Source of the DNA: an uncultured Alphaproteobacteria bacterium
Lineage (GTDB): Bacteria > Pseudomonadota > Alphaproteobacteria > Micropepsales > Micropepsaceae
NCBI GenBank assembly: GCA_903837555.1
Contig: CAILUV010000098.1
Coordinates: forward strand, 1-64,000
Length of the DNA stretch: 64,000 nucleotides
Direction of reading: 5' to 3'
Shown here: piece after piece, positions 1 through 9,348 of the stretch
Numbering within the stretch: the first letter of the stretch is position 1
Layout of the letters: every line of letters starts with the position of its first letter
The notes under the pieces: model-generated
What the model saw: only the letters and a program-made list of their open reading frames with translations
The model's database searches: none
Told to the model about the DNA's origin: nothing
Translations under genes and position numbers: made by a program

Positions 1-1860
1 GCCGAAGAGGAAGAAGAGGGCGGCGAGAAGCAGCCCAAGCAGGGCACCGAGGCGCTGGCAGCCTATTGCGTCAACCTCAACGAGAAAGCCAAGTCCGGCA
101 AGGTTGATCCCCTGATCGGCCGGGCCGCCGAAGTGGACCGCACCATCCAGATCCTGTGCCGCCGCCAGAAGAACAACCCGCTGTTCGTGGGCGACCCCGG
201 CGTGGGCAAGACTGCCATCGCCGAAGGCCTGGCGCGCAAGATCATTCGCGGCGAAGTGCCTGAAGTGCTGCGCGGTTCCATCATCTATTCGCTCGACATG
301 GGTTCGCTGATCGCCGGCACACGCTATCGCGGCGATTTCGAAGAGCGGCTCAAGACGGTGGTGAAGGAGCTGGAAGGCCAGAAGGGCGCCATCCTGTTCA
401 TCGACGAAATCCATACCGTGATTGGAGCTGGTGCCACATCGGGCGGCGCGATGGATGCGTCCAACCTGCTCAAGCCCGCGCTGGCGCAAGGCACGCTGCG
501 CTGTATCGGCTCGACCACCTACAAGGAATATCGCCAGTATTTCGAGAAGGACCGCGCCCTGGTGCGCCGGTTCCAGAAGATCGACGTCGCCGAGCCGACC
601 GTCGAGGATTCGGTGAAGATCCTGATGGGGATCAAGAGCTACTTCGAGAATTACCACAAGCTGCGCTACACCGCCGACGCCATCAAGGCGGCGGTCGAGC
701 TTTCGGCCAAGTACATCAACGACCGCAAGCTGCCTGACAAGGCGATCGACGTGATCGACGAACTGGGCGCCTCGCAGATGCTGCTGCCGGAAAGCCGTCG
801 CAAGAAGGTGGTCAATGTGCGCGACGTGGAAGAGATCGTCGCCAAGATCGCGCGCATTCCCGCCAAGTCCGTGTCCAAGGACGATGCGGAGGCGCTCAAG
901 ACGCTGGAAGCTGATCTGGGGCGGGTGGTCTATGGCCAGGATGCCGCCATCGGCGCGCTGGCAACTGCCATCAAGCTGGCCCGCGCCGGTTTGCGCCAGC
1001 CGGAAAAGCCGATCGGCTCGTATTTGTTCTCAGGCCCGACCGGCGTCGGCAAGACCGAGGTCGCCAAGCAGCTCGCTCGCGTGCTGGGCGTGGAATTCCT
1101 GCGCTTCGACATGAGCGAATACATGGAGCGCCACACCGTTTCGCGCCTGATCGGCGCACCGCCGGGCTATGTCGGCTTCGACCAGGGCGGCCTTTTGACC
1201 GACGGCGTCGACCAGCATCCGCATTGCGTGCTGCTGCTCGACGAAATCGAGAAAGCGCATCAGGACATGTACAACATCCTGTTGCAGGTGATGGATCACG
1301 GCAAGCTGACGGATCACAACGGCAAGAAGATCGATTTCCGCAACGTGGTGCTGATCATGACCACCAATGCGGGCGCGTCCGATGCCGCCAAGGAAGCCAT
1401 CGGCTTTGGCCGCGGCAAGCGCGAGGGCGAGGACGAAGAGGCGATCAAGAAGCTCTTTACACCGGAATTCCGCAACCGTCTGGACGCCGTCATTCCCTTC
1501 GGCCCGCTGACCCGCGCCACCATCGACAAGGTGGTGGAGAAGTTCGTGCTGGAACTGGAAGCCCAGCTTGCCGACCGCGACGTGACATTCGATCTGACAC
1601 CCGAAGCCACCCGCTGGCTGGGCGAGAAGGGCTATGACGACGCCTTTGGTGCGCGTCCGCTCGCGCGCGTCATCCAGGACAACATCAAGAAGCCGCTTGC
1701 CGACGAAATCCTGTTTGGCAAGCTCAAGGATGGCGGCACGGTGCGCGTGTTGCTGGACCGCGAAAAAGACAAGCTGGCCTTCGAGTTCATTGCCGCAGCC
1801 GATGCGAAGCCGCGCGCGCCGCGGGGCGGCAAGAAAAAATCAGAGACGATCGAGAAATAG
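1..1860 (+). CDS. clpA: ClpA, ATP-dependent Clp protease ATP-binding subunit (5' partial)
   Basis: This is the AAA+ unfoldase that feeds substrates into the ClpP protease in the cytoplasm. The reading frame is open from base 1, so the N-terminal adaptor-binding domain and start lie outside the window and 619 residues are visible. The D1 module shows Walker [10 protein letters not shown] and Walker [11 protein letters not shown]. The D2 module shows [20 protein letters not shown] and the C-terminal [12 protein letters not shown] stretch typical of ClpA. The ORF-track start at base 133 is an internal GTG and not the real start. ClpA rather than ClpB is supported by the short region between D1 and D2, with no long coiled-coil middle domain. 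clpS would be expected upstream. Confidence 0.95.
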   Translation, partial: AEEEEEGGEKQPKQGTEALAAYCVNLNEKAKSGKVDPLIGRAAEVDRTIQILCRRQKNNPLFVGDPGVGKTAIAEGLARKIIRGEVPEVLRGSIIYSLDMGSLIAGTRYRGDFEERLKTVVKELEGQKGAILFIDEIHTVIGAGATSGGAMDASNLLKPALAQGTLRCIGSTTYKEYRQYFEKDRALVRRFQKIDVAEPTVEDSVKILMGIKSYFENYHKLRYTADAIKAAVELSAKYINDRKLPDKAIDVIDELGASQMLLPESRRKKVVNVRDVEEIVAKIARIPAKSVSKDDAEALKTLEADLGRVVYGQDAAIGALATAIKLARAGLRQPEKPIGSYLFSGPTGVGKTEVAKQLARVLGVEFLRFDMSEYMERHTVSRLIGAPPGYVGFDQGGLLTDGVDQHPHCVLLLDEIEKAHQDMYNILLQVMDHGKLTDHNGKKIDFRNVVLIMTTNAGASDAAKEAIGFGRGKREGEDEEAIKKLFTPEFRNRLDAVIPFGPLTRATIDKVVEKFVLELEAQLADRDVTFDLTPEATRWLGEKGYDDAFGARPLARVIQDNIKKPLADEILFGKLKDGGTVRVLLDREKDKLAFEFIAAADAKPRAPRGGKKKSETIEK

Positions 1861-1870
1861 GGAGATGCGC

Positions 1871-2236
1871 ATGAAACGGATTGGAGGTTTTGCCGCGATG
1901 GCGGTTCTGGCCGCGTCGCCGGCTTTCGCCCATCACGGCTGGAGCGGGCAGGAAGACAAGCTCGTCGATATGACCGGAACGGTGGTGCAGAGCGTCAGCC
2001 TTGCCGGCCCGCACGGCACCATGAAGGTCAGGGTCAACAACGAAGTGTGGGATGTCACCCTGGCGCCGCCGGCCCGCACCAGCCGCGCCGGTCTGACGGA
2101 AGGGAAGATCCCCGTCGGCGCCACGGTAACGGTTCGGGGCAATCGTAGCGTTCAGGGCGGGCGTCACGAGATGAAGACCATCTCGGTGAAGCATGGTGAT
2201 CAGACCTACCGCGTCTATCCCGAACGCGATATGTGA
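1871..2236 (+). CDS. DUF6152-like secreted protein
   Basis: A 121-residue protein begins with a signal peptide (MKRIGGFAAMAVLAASPAFA) followed by HHGWSGQ. The mature part is a small beta-rich domain resembling DUF6152, a family of periplasmic proteins of unknown function. I chose ATG 1871 over ATG 1865 because the GGAG at 1861-1864 lies directly against the earlier codon but 6 bases from this one. The long ORF-track version (from 1634) runs through clpA in another frame. The gene starts 10 bases after clpA and its stop overlaps the next gene by 4 bases, so it is probably cotranscribed with the DUF6644-like gene. Confidence 0.75.
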   Translation: MKRIGGFAAMAVLAASPAFAHHGWSGQEDKLVDMTGTVVQSVSLAGPHGTMKVRVNNEVWDVTLAPPARTSRAGLTEGKIPVGATVTVRGNRSVQGGRHEMKTISVKHGDQTYRVYPERDM

Positions 2237-2724
2237 GTGAAGCTGGCTTCCTGATCTGGCTGCAAAGTTCCGCGCTGGGCGAGTTCACGCGCTCGCTTGG
2301 CGTGTGGAGCTATGGCGTCATCAATCTCGTCCATATCCTGGGAATCGCGCTGCTCTTCGGCTCGATCCTGCTGCTGGACCTCAGGTTGATGGGCGCATGG
2401 CGCCGGGTGCCGCTGGCGGCGTTGTCGGAACCGACCACCTTCATGGCCCGCATCGGCTTTGTGCTCGCGGTGTGCAGCGGTCTTCCCATGCTGTCGGTCA
2501 ACGCATCCGAATATATCGGCAACCCGTTTCTGCTGGTGAAATTCCCCGCCATTGGTCTTGCGCTACTGAATGTTCTGCTGGTCCATCGCAGCGATGCCTG
2601 GCAGGCGCATCGCCACCGTGCGCTGATGCCGCGCGAGCGCAAACGGCTCGCCGTCGGCGCGGCCCTGTCGCTGACCTTCTGGCTGACCGCGATCACCGGC
2701 GGGCGGATGCTGGGCTACTGGTAG
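2233..2724 (+). CDS. DUF6644-like integral membrane protein
   Basis: A 163-residue protein starts on GTG, sharing GTGA with the stop of the preceding gene. It has four likely membrane helices: near residues 28-48 (YGVINLVHILGIALLFGS), 72-90 (IGFVLAVCSGLPML), 98-115 (FLLVKFPAIGLALLNVLL) and 140-158 (GAALSLTFWLTAITGG). Histidine-containing helices and the GGRMLGYW end resemble DUF6644 proteins, which often sit next to DUF6152 proteins. No catalytic motif is visible and the function is unknown. Translational coupling suggests that the secreted protein and this membrane protein work together. Confidence 0.7.
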   Translation: MSEAGFLIWLQSSALGEFTRSLGVWSYGVINLVHILGIALLFGSILLLDLRLMGAWRRVPLAALSEPTTFMARIGFVLAVCSGLPMLSVNASEYIGNPFLLVKFPAIGLALLNVLLVHRSDAWQAHRHRALMPRERKRLAVGAALSLTFWLTAITGGRMLGYW

Positions 2725-2730
2725 CGCGAA

Positions 2731-3021
2731 CTAAATCGGCGCTTTGTAGTGTTCCACTGCGGGTGGGCTGGCGAAATGCGGGCCCAAAAGCGCGCGCCAT
2801 TGCGTGAAAGCGGGGCTTTCGCGAAAACCCACCATATGATCTTCCAGCGTGTCCCATTCCGCCAGCAGAATGAAGCTATCGGGATTTTCGATGCCGCGAT
2901 GCATCTGCGCCTTGCGGCAACCCTTGGCGGAACGGATCAGGGCGGCGGCCTGGGCAAAAGCCTTTTCGAAATCCTCGGCATGGCCGGGCTTGATGGCGAA
3001 GATGGCGCGTTCGAGGATCAC
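2731..3021 (-). CDS. Antibiotic biosynthesis monooxygenase (ABM) domain protein
   Basis: A 96-residue protein with the small ferredoxin-like ABM fold: an IKPGHAEDFEKAF strand-helix, then ILLAEWDTLEDHMVGFRESPAF, which is the conserved family core. Members include quinone/polyketide monooxygenases and heme-degrading enzymes, but many are uncharacterised and no substrate can be assigned. The start is a GTG whose GTGA overlaps the stop of the HIT gene, so translation is coupled to it. Confidence 0.8.
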   Translation of the reverse strand: MILERAIFAIKPGHAEDFEKAFAQAAALIRSAKGCRKAQMHRGIENPDSFILLAEWDTLEDHMVGFRESPAFTQWRALLGPHFASPPAVEHYKAPI

Positions 3022-3434
3022 AGGGCACTCCGGATTTTGGCGGCGATGGGTTCAAGACGCGCCGCATCTACCATGGCTTTGCCGTGCGGCGCCACGGCCA
3101 AGCCTTCCCAGCGCGGCACGATGTGGAAATGGATGTGAAAAACGCTCTGGCCGGCGGCGGCGCGGTTGTACTGCTTGATCAGGATGCCATCCGGCGCCAG
3201 CGCCTTGTCGGCGGCCTTGGCGACGCGCTGCACCGTGGCCATCATGGCGGTCAGGCCCTCGGGTGACAGGTCCAGCATGTCCTGCGCCGGTTCCTTGGGG
3301 ATCACCAGCACATGGCCGTCGGCTTCCGGCATCACGTCCATGAAGGCAAGGGTCTTTGAGTCCTCGAACACCTTCACTGACGGAATTTCGCCGCGCAGGA
3401 TTTTGGCGAAGATGTTGTTGTTGTCGTAGGCCAT
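3018..3434 (-). CDS. HIT family nucleotide hydrolase/transferase
   Basis: A 138-residue histidine-triad protein. The signature HIHFHIVPR (HxHxHxx type) is near residues 97-105, and the N-terminal IFAKILRGEIPSVKVFED block is typical of the HINT-like branch. Such proteins hydrolyse nucleoside phosphoramidates or related nucleotides; the exact substrate is unknown. It is immediately downstream of the FemAB-like gene (stop of that gene at 3435), so it belongs to the same minus-strand run. Confidence 0.9.
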   Translation of the reverse strand: MAYDNNNIFAKILRGEIPSVKVFEDSKTLAFMDVMPEADGHVLVIPKEPAQDMLDLSPEGLTAMMATVQRVAKAADKALAPDGILIKQYNRAAAGQSVFHIHFHIVPRWEGLAVAPHGKAMVDAARLEPIAAKIRSAL

Positions 3435-4547
3435 CTACTTTCCCTTTTTAAACGGCGCGTGCGCCGCCAGTTCCGCGATATGGTCGGTCACCGCCGCGCG
3501 TTCCGCATCCAGAAAATTGTCCACCGCCCGCGCCAGCCCTTTGTGCGCGATGACATGGGCGCTGTAGGTTTCCACCGGCAGGTAGCCGCGCAGCAATTTA
3601 TGCTCGCCCTGCGCTCCGGCCTCAACCCGTTTCAGGCCCCGCGCAATCGCAAAGTCGATCGCCTGGTAATAACAGGTCTCGAAATGCAGGAACGGCACAT
3701 AGTCCGCCGCGCCCCAGTTGCGCCCGAACAGCACGCCGTCACCGAATAGGTTGAGCGCCCCGGCAATGGCGCGGCCATCCCTTTTGGCCATGATCAGCAG
3801 CGTCTGGCGTGACAGGCCTTGTCCCAGCCGCGAGAAAAATTCGCGGGTGAGATAGGGCGTGCCCCATTTACGTGCGCCCGTGTCCATGTAAAAAGCGAAG
3901 AACTGGTCCCAATGCGCTTCCGTGATATCCGCGCCGGTCAGCCAGTCGAACGTCACGCCCGCATCGCGCACCGCCTGGCGTTCCTTGCGCAGGTTCTTGC
4001 GCTTGGCCGATGACAGCTCGCCCAGGAACTGTTCGAACGACGTGTAACCGGGATTTTCCCAATGAAACTGCTGTCCGGTGCGCAGCAGGAATCCGGCGTC
4101 TCCCGCCGCCTGCCATTGGGCGCGCGTCAGGAACGTGATGTGCAGCGACGAGGCACCCAGCTTCTGGGCGACGCCTGCCGCCGTCTTCAGCAGCGCATCC
4201 ACATTTCCTAGTATTCGTGGGCCCGTGACGGGCGTGAAGGGCACAGCGCATTGCAGCTTGGGGTAATAATCGCCACCGGCGCGTTCCAGCGCCTCGGCCC
4301 AGCCATGGTCGAAGACATACTCGCCTTGGGAATGGCTTTTCAGATACAGCGGCATCAGCCCGTCTTCCATCAACAGATGGGCGGGCTGCCAGCCGGTCTG
4401 GCGAGAGGCCGAGCCAGAATCTTCCAGCGCGGAAAAGAATTCGAAGGTCGTGAAGGGGTGCGGCTCGGAAAGGCCGAGCGGATTGGCCAGCGCGTTCCAC
4501 CGCGCCGCGCCAATCTCACACGCACTTGTGACCAGTTTTGCGGTCAC
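3435..4547 (-). CDS. FemAB-like GNAT-fold N-acyltransferase (DUF482 family)
   Basis: A 370-residue protein of the family often labelled 'peptidoglycan biosynthesis/recognition' or DUF482. Typical stretches are HPFTTFEFFSALEDSGS near the N-terminus, AKRKNLRKERQAV in the middle, and LFGRNWGA followed by HFETCYYQAIDFAIARGL. The fold is a double GNAT acyltransferase; the acceptor is not known. Its GTG start shares GTGA with the stop of the upstream RidA gene, so the two are translationally coupled. Confidence 0.8.
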   Translation of the reverse strand: MTAKLVTSACEIGAARWNALANPLGLSEPHPFTTFEFFSALEDSGSASRQTGWQPAHLLMEDGLMPLYLKSHSQGEYVFDHGWAEALERAGGDYYPKLQCAVPFTPVTGPRILGNVDALLKTAAGVAQKLGASSLHITFLTRAQWQAAGDAGFLLRTGQQFHWENPGYTSFEQFLGELSSAKRKNLRKERQAVRDAGVTFDWLTGADITEAHWDQFFAFYMDTGARKWGTPYLTREFFSRLGQGLSRQTLLIMAKRDGRAIAGALNLFGDGVLFGRNWGAADYVPFLHFETCYYQAIDFAIARGLKRVEAGAQGEHKLLRGYLPVETYSAHVIAHKGLARAVDNFLDAERAAVTDHIAELAAHAPFKKGK

Positions 4548-5005
4548 TTGATCTCGAAGATCGCGTCCACTTCCACCGCCACCCCGCGCGGCAGGGAGCC
4601 GACGCCAACGGCGGCGCGGGCATGCTTGCCGGCATCGCCGAACACGGCGGCGAACAGGTCGGATGCGCCGTTGCCGACTTCGGGATGCTGGGTGTAATCG
4701 GGGGCGGCATTCACGAAGACGCCAACGCGCACGACCTTCGTGACCCGGTCCAGGTCACCGATGGCGGCTTTCAATTGCGCCAGCACGTTGATGGCGCAAA
4801 GTTGCGCCGCCGCCTGGCCTGCTTCCATCGGAACATCCACGCCCAGCTTGCCGACATACTTGATGGCGCCGTCGGCAATCGGAATCTGGCCCGACACGAA
4901 CACCAGGTTGCCGGTGATGGTGCAGGGCACATAGGACGCGACGGGCACCGGCGGCGTGGGCAGGGTGACGCCAAGCTCTTTCAGGCGGGCTTCGATGACG
5001 GACAT
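4544..5005 (-). CDS. RidA family protein (enamine/imine deaminase-like)
   Basis: A 153-residue YjgF/YER057c/UK114-family protein. Conserved positions include GNLVFVSGQIP, AAQLCAINVLAQL, and the C-terminal RAAVGVGSLPRGVAVEVDAIFEI. RidA proteins hydrolyse reactive 2-aminoacrylate-type enamines, although this longer, divergent subgroup is less well characterised. ATG 5005 (MSVIEARL) was chosen because the ORF-track extension of 33 residues is not family-like. Confidence 0.88.
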   Translation of the reverse strand: MSVIEARLKELGVTLPTPPVPVASYVPCTITGNLVFVSGQIPIADGAIKYVGKLGVDVPMEAGQAAAQLCAINVLAQLKAAIGDLDRVTKVVRVGVFVNAAPDYTQHPEVGNGASDLFAAVFGDAGKHARAAVGVGSLPRGVAVEVDAIFEIK

Positions 5006-5054
5006 GACTTTGTGATCCTGGGAATTGGGCAAATGTGAAGGTGCAAAGCCTACT

Positions 5055-6335
5055 CTACAGGCGCGGCTTTTTGAAAGCGCGACCCTTTCCGACGGCCTCG
5101 CCACCGAACTTTGCCCGTATCTTGTCCATGGCGCGTTCGGCGGCGGCGCGCTTGTCGCCTTCGGTGTCGATCAGACTGGCCGGATCGGCCCCTTGGGCGG
5201 GCGCCAGGTTCGACAGTCCAACGCCCAGCAGACGGAAGCGGGTGCCGTCGGCCTCGCGCTTCAGCGCCGGCAAAGCGGTGCGGAAGATGCGGTCGGCTAG
5301 CTGGGTCGGCGCTTCCAGGGAATTGCTGCGGGTCCTGAGGCGAAAGTCGGAGGTTTTCAGCTTCAGCACGATGGTCTTGCCCGCCAGGCCGTGCGACTTG
5401 GCCCGAGCGCTGACCCGTTCCGCCTGCCGCCACAGCACACTTTCCAGGTCGGCGAGCCGCGACAGGTCTGTGTTGAAGGTGGTTTCCGATGAAATGGTCT
5501 TCATCTCGCCGCCAGGATCGACGGGGCGGGAGTCCTGCGCGTTCGCCATCCTGTGAAGCCAGAGGCCCGTGGCGCCGTAACGCCGCGCCAGTTCGCGCGG
5601 ATCGGCGTCCTGCAACTGCCCGACCAAAGTGAGGCCATCGCGCTCCAGTTGCGCCTGCATCACCTTGCCGGCGCCGCGCATGATCCCGATCTTCTTGTCG
5701 CGCAGAAAGCTTTTGGCTTCCGCCATGCCGATCACCGCGAAACCGCGCGGCTTGTCCAGTTCGGATGCCAGCTTGGCCAGGAACTTGTTGCCCGACAGGC
5801 CGATGGAAACCGTGATGGCAATCTCGCGCTCGATCCTTGCCGTCAGCGCCGCCATGGTCTTGGCCGGGGGGCGGTTATGGATGCGCTGGGTGCCCGACAG
5901 GTCGAGATAGGCTTCATCCAGCGACAGCGGTTCCACCAACGGCGTCAGTTCCTCCATCATCTGTCGGATCTGGCGGGCCACGGCGCTGTAATGGGAATGG
6001 CGCGGCTTGAGGATCACCGCTTGCGGGCACAGCCGCTTGGCCTGGAACATCGGCATGGCGGACCGCACGCCATAGGTGCGGGCGATATAACAGCAGGTCG
6101 ATACCACGCCGCGTGTTTCCCCGCCCACGATCAGTGGCCGGTCTTTCAGCGAAGGATCATCGCGCTTTTCGATGGCGGCATAGAAGGCGTCGCAATCCAT
6201 GTGCGCGATGGTCAGCGTATCCAGTTCGGGGTGCGCCAGCACGCGGGTCGAACCACAGTTGGGGCAGGGCGCGTCAGATCTCGCGTCGGTCAGGCAATCG
6301 CGGCAGAAGGCCGGCCAGCTTTCTATTCCGGCCAC
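5055..6335 (-). CDS. dinB: DNA polymerase IV (DinB, Y-family) with N-terminal Cys4 extension
   Basis: A translesion polymerase of 426 residues. The Y-family core starts at HMDCDAFYAAIEKRDDP, followed by TCCYIARTYGVRSAMP and SLDEAYLDLSG with its catalytic acidic residues, then an HhH segment and the little-finger domain. It carries about 43 extra N-terminal residues with a CRDC...CPNC pattern that could bind zinc. The GTG start lies inside the 3' end of the ROK gene (13-base overlap), so dinB is cotranscribed with ROK and DUF3572. No LexA box is obvious directly upstream. Confidence 0.95.
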   Translation of the reverse strand: MAGIESWPAFCRDCLTDARSDAPCPNCGSTRVLAHPELDTLTIAHMDCDAFYAAIEKRDDPSLKDRPLIVGGETRGVVSTCCYIARTYGVRSAMPMFQAKRLCPQAVILKPRHSHYSAVARQIRQMMEELTPLVEPLSLDEAYLDLSGTQRIHNRPPAKTMAALTARIEREIAITVSIGLSGNKFLAKLASELDKPRGFAVIGMAEAKSFLRDKKIGIMRGAGKVMQAQLERDGLTLVGQLQDADPRELARRYGATGLWLHRMANAQDSRPVDPGGEMKTISSETTFNTDLSRLADLESVLWRQAERVSARAKSHGLAGKTIVLKLKTSDFRLRTRSNSLEAPTQLADRIFRTALPALKREADGTRFRLLGVGLSNLAPAQGADPASLIDTEGDKRAAAERAMDKIRAKFGGEAVGKGRAFKKPRL

Positions 6336-7204
6336 AACCAGGCGGCTCCTCTCACACCGCTGGAATCGCCGTGCTTGTTTTTCACGATCTTCGGCGGCGC
6401 GCCCAGCGTGAAGGCATATTTCTCCACCAGCGGCGGCAGGTCTGTGTATAGCCGCGCGATATTCGACAAGCCGCCGCCCAGCACGATCACGTCGGGATTG
6501 AGGATGTTGGTCACGGTCGCCAGGCCCCGTGCCAGCCGGTCTGTCAGACGGTCCATGGCGGCACGTTCCTCGATGTCATCGGATCCCGCAATCTCTTCGG
6601 TGCTGGCGGCGCGGCCCGTCACCCGCTTGAACTCGGCCTGCAGCGCTGGACCACTGCACCAGCTCTCCATGCAGCCGCGCTTGCCACAGTAACAGTCTGG
6701 CGCATGGGCCACTTCATGCGGCGACGGGCTGGGCAGGGGAATGTGTCCCCATTCGCCGCAGACCCCATGCGCGCCTTCCAGCACCTTGCCATGCACCACC
6801 ACGCCGCCGCCCACGCCGGTTCCGGCGATGACGCCGAACACCACGCTTGCGCCCGCTGCCGCGCCGTCGCTGGCTTCCGACAGGGCAAAGCAATTGGCGT
6901 CATTGGCCAGCCGCACCGGGCGGCCCAGCACGGCTTCCAGGTCGCGGCGCAGGGGATTGCCGATCAACCAGGTGGAATTCGCATTCTTGATCAGGCCTTG
7001 CGGCGTCTCGCACCCGGGAATCGCGATGCCGACCGTTCCCGCGCCCACCTGGGTTTCGCCCTCGCGCACCAGTTCGGCCAGGCTTTTCACGGTGCCGTCA
7101 TAGTTGCGTACCGTCGCCACCCGCTTGCGCCAGCGTTCCACGCCGCCGGGCGCGAGCGCGACGATCTCGGTTTTGGTGCCGCCCAGGTCAATTCCGAAGC
7201 GCAT
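6323..7204 (-). CDS. ROK family sugar kinase (fructokinase/GlcNAc kinase-like)
   Basis: A 293-residue ROK protein. It begins MRFGIDLGGTKTEIV, the phosphate-binding motif, and contains the family metal-binding cysteines CYCGKRGCMESW and the GTGVGGGVVVHGK region. ROK kinases phosphorylate hexoses such as fructose, mannose or N-acetylglucosamine; specificity is not predictable here. ATG 7204 overlaps the stop of DUF3572 by one base (TGATG). Its position between DUF3572 and dinB is probably operon convenience and not functional linkage. Confidence 0.9.
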   Translation of the reverse strand: MRFGIDLGGTKTEIVALAPGGVERWRKRVATVRNYDGTVKSLAELVREGETQVGAGTVGIAIPGCETPQGLIKNANSTWLIGNPLRRDLEAVLGRPVRLANDANCFALSEASDGAAAGASVVFGVIAGTGVGGGVVVHGKVLEGAHGVCGEWGHIPLPSPSPHEVAHAPDCYCGKRGCMESWCSGPALQAEFKRVTGRAASTEEIAGSDDIEERAAMDRLTDRLARGLATVTNILNPDVIVLGGGLSNIARLYTDLPPLVEKYAFTLGAPPKIVKNKHGDSSGVRGAAWLWPE

Positions 7205-7479
7205 CAGACTTCCCGCAGGCCTTCTGAACCAAATGCCCGGCGCGCGGCATGGACATCTCTGGGCGCAATCTGCGCGTCCTCGCAAAAACGCAGCAGGAAC
7301 TCCTCATGCCCCAGCAGGAAGTCGAAAACAGCGGCCGCCATCTCCGGCGTGCCCGCGCCGGCCCGCAAGGAGGGGGCGTCGATGCCGGACTGGTCCAGGA
7401 AGCGCCCAAGCGCAGTTTCGTCGCCCGCGAGCCAGCCAAGGGCTTCTAAAGCCAGGATTTCCGCGTTTTCAGTGGGCAT
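7204..7479 (-). CDS. DUF3572 domain protein
   Basis: A 91-residue acidic protein with ALEALGWLAGDE near the N-terminus and AVFDFLLGHEEFLLRFCED in the middle, which fits DUF3572. This alphaproteobacterial family of unknown function is typically encoded next to divK, as here. It is predicted to be all-helical and cytoplasmic. It is divergent from divK with 109 bases between the two start codons, and coupled to the downstream ROK gene through a TGATG junction. Confidence 0.8.
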   Translation of the reverse strand: MPTENAEILALEALGWLAGDETALGRFLDQSGIDAPSLRAGAGTPEMAAAVFDFLLGHEEFLLRFCEDAQIAPRDVHAARRAFGSEGLREV

Positions 7480-7588
7480 GGGACCGTGATCGTCAAGGGA
7501 GCGTTAAGAGATAATCCCTAATACTGGACAAAACAGCCAGTGCCCCTTTTGGGCTTTGGGAGTGGCGGTATGCCGCCGGAGAGCAACC

Positions 7589-7963
7589 ATGGACGCCAAA
7601 ACCAAGACGGTCCTGATCGTGGAAGACAATGAGCTCAACATGAAGCTCTTCCATGATCTGCTCGACGCCCACGGCTACAACATCCTCCAGACCAAGGATG
7701 GCATGGAAGCGCTGGACATCGCGCGCGAACATCATCCCGACCTGATCCTGATGGATATCCAGTTGCCGGAAGTCTCGGGCCTGGAAGTCACCAAATGGCT
7801 CAAGGAAGACGATTCCCTCAAGGGTATCCCCGTCGTCGCCGTCACCGCCTTTGCCATGAAGGGCGACGAGGAAGTCATCCGCCAGGGCGGCTGCGAGGCC
7901 TATATCTCCAAACCGATCTCGGTGACCAGCTTTCTGGAAACTGTGCGTCGCTTCATCGGCTAG
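7589..7963 (+). CDS. divK: DivK, single-domain cell-cycle response regulator
   Basis: A 124-residue receiver domain without an output domain. It has the acidic pair in VEDNELN, the phosphoacceptor Asp56 in LILMDIQLP, the switch Thr in VVAVTAFAM and the conserved Lys in YISKPIS. In Caulobacter-type bacteria DivK is phosphorylated by DivJ, dephosphorylated by PleC, and controls CtrA through DivL/CckA. ATG 7589 is preceded by GGAGAG and gives the family-length product. pleD follows after 3 bases, the classic alphaproteobacterial arrangement. Confidence 0.96.
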   Translation: MDAKTKTVLIVEDNELNMKLFHDLLDAHGYNILQTKDGMEALDIAREHHPDLILMDIQLPEVSGLEVTKWLKEDDSLKGIPVVAVTAFAMKGDEEVIRQGGCEAYISKPISVTSFLETVRRFIG

Positions 7964-7966
7964 GTC

Positions 7967-9346
7967 ATGACAGCCCGGGTACTCGTCGTTGATGACATAC
8001 TTTCGAACGTAAAGCTTCTGGAAGCGAAGCTGACGGCGGAGTATTTTGAGGTCATCACCGCTTTCAATGGCCTGGAATGCCTGGCCAAGATGGACGAGGG
8101 TGCGCCCGACATCGTGCTGCTGGACGTGATGATGCCCGGCATGGACGGTTTCGAAGTCTGCCGCCGCATCAAGTCCAATCCCAAGACCGCGCATGTTCCC
8201 GTCGTGATGGTCACGGCGCTGGACCAGCCGTCCGACCGCGTCGCGGGCCTGGATGCGGGCGCCGACGATTTTCTCACCAAGCCGGTGGACGATGCCGCGC
8301 TGTTCGCGCGCGTGCGCAGCCTCGTGCGCCTGAAGATGATGACCGACGAACTGCGCATGCGCGAGTCGACGGGACAGGGCATGGGCCTGATCGATCCGGC
8401 CGAAACCCTGATCGAGAACAATCTGCAGGGCCGAATCCTTGTCATTGAAGACCGCGTCGAATCCGTCGCCTGGTTCTCCAGCGCCCTGACGCCGACGCAT
8501 GAAGTTTCCTCCGCCGACACGTTTGAAGAAGCGCTGGTGCGGGTGAAGGGCGGCGATTACGACCTGATCGTGGTGTCGCTGGGCATGCGCGGGTTTGACG
8601 GCCTGCGCCTGTGCTCGCAACTGCGCTCGCTGCCCGAGGGTCGCCATGTGCCCATTCTCGTTGTCGTCAGCGACGGCGATCGCCGCAAGCTGACCCAGGC
8701 GCTGGAAATGGGCGTCAATGATTACCTGACGCGCCCGGTCGACAAGAATGAACTGGTCGCGCGCGTGCGCACGCAGCTTCGCAAGAAGCGCTACGCGGAC
8801 CGGCTGCGCCATAATGTTCAGCTGTCGCTGGAAATGGCGATTACCGACCAGCTCACCGGCCTGCACAATCGCCGATACATGAGCCGCCACCTCGACACGC
8901 TGCTGGACAATGCCAAGAAGAATGCCCGTCCGCTGGCCTTCGTGATCATGGACATCGACTATTTCAAGCAGGTCAACGACACCTACGGTCACGACATCGG
9001 CGACGAAGTGCTGAAGGAGTTCGCCGCCCGCATCGCCGCCAACACGCGCGGCATCGACTTGGCCTGTCGTTACGGCGGCGAAGAGTTCGTGGTCGCCATG
9101 CCGGACACCGACATGGCCTTTGCCTTCAACATCGCCGAGCGCCTGCGCCAGTCGATCGAGACCACGCCGGTCAAGATCAGCCGCGCGCCACACCAGCTCA
9201 ACATAACGATTTCGATTGGCATTGCCCAGGCCGAAGGCGAGGGCGATGATGCCGACAAGCTGCTGCACCGCGCCGACCAGGCGCTGTATCGGGCCAAGCG
9301 TTCGGGCCGAAACAAAGTCGTCACCGACGCCGCCCAGGCGGCCTGA
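7967..9346 (+). CDS. pleD: PleD, response regulator diguanylate cyclase
   Basis: This enzyme makes cyclic di-GMP from GTP and in Caulobacter controls the swarmer-to-stalked transition. It has 459 residues. The first receiver has phosphoacceptor Asp53 (VLLDVMMPG). The second receiver is degenerate, with LIVVSLGM replacing the aspartate position, as in known PleD. The GGDEF domain has an active GGEEF at about 370-374 and an intact inhibitory RxxD site (RGID, about 361-364) five residues before it, so product feedback inhibition is expected. It is cotranscribed with divK. Confidence 0.96.
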   Translation: MTARVLVVDDILSNVKLLEAKLTAEYFEVITAFNGLECLAKMDEGAPDIVLLDVMMPGMDGFEVCRRIKSNPKTAHVPVVMVTALDQPSDRVAGLDAGADDFLTKPVDDAALFARVRSLVRLKMMTDELRMRESTGQGMGLIDPAETLIENNLQGRILVIEDRVESVAWFSSALTPTHEVSSADTFEEALVRVKGGDYDLIVVSLGMRGFDGLRLCSQLRSLPEGRHVPILVVVSDGDRRKLTQALEMGVNDYLTRPVDKNELVARVRTQLRKKRYADRLRHNVQLSLEMAITDQLTGLHNRRYMSRHLDTLLDNAKKNARPLAFVIMDIDYFKQVNDTYGHDIGDEVLKEFAARIAANTRGIDLACRYGGEEFVVAMPDTDMAFAFNIAERLRQSIETTPVKISRAPHQLNITISIGIAQAEGEGDDADKLLHRADQALYRAKRSGRNKVVTDAAQAA

Positions 9347-9348
9347 CG

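Noticed and set aside
7493-9268. 591-residue ORF antisense to divK and pleD
   Set aside because: Shadow of two certain genes; composition typical of reverse-frame artefacts.
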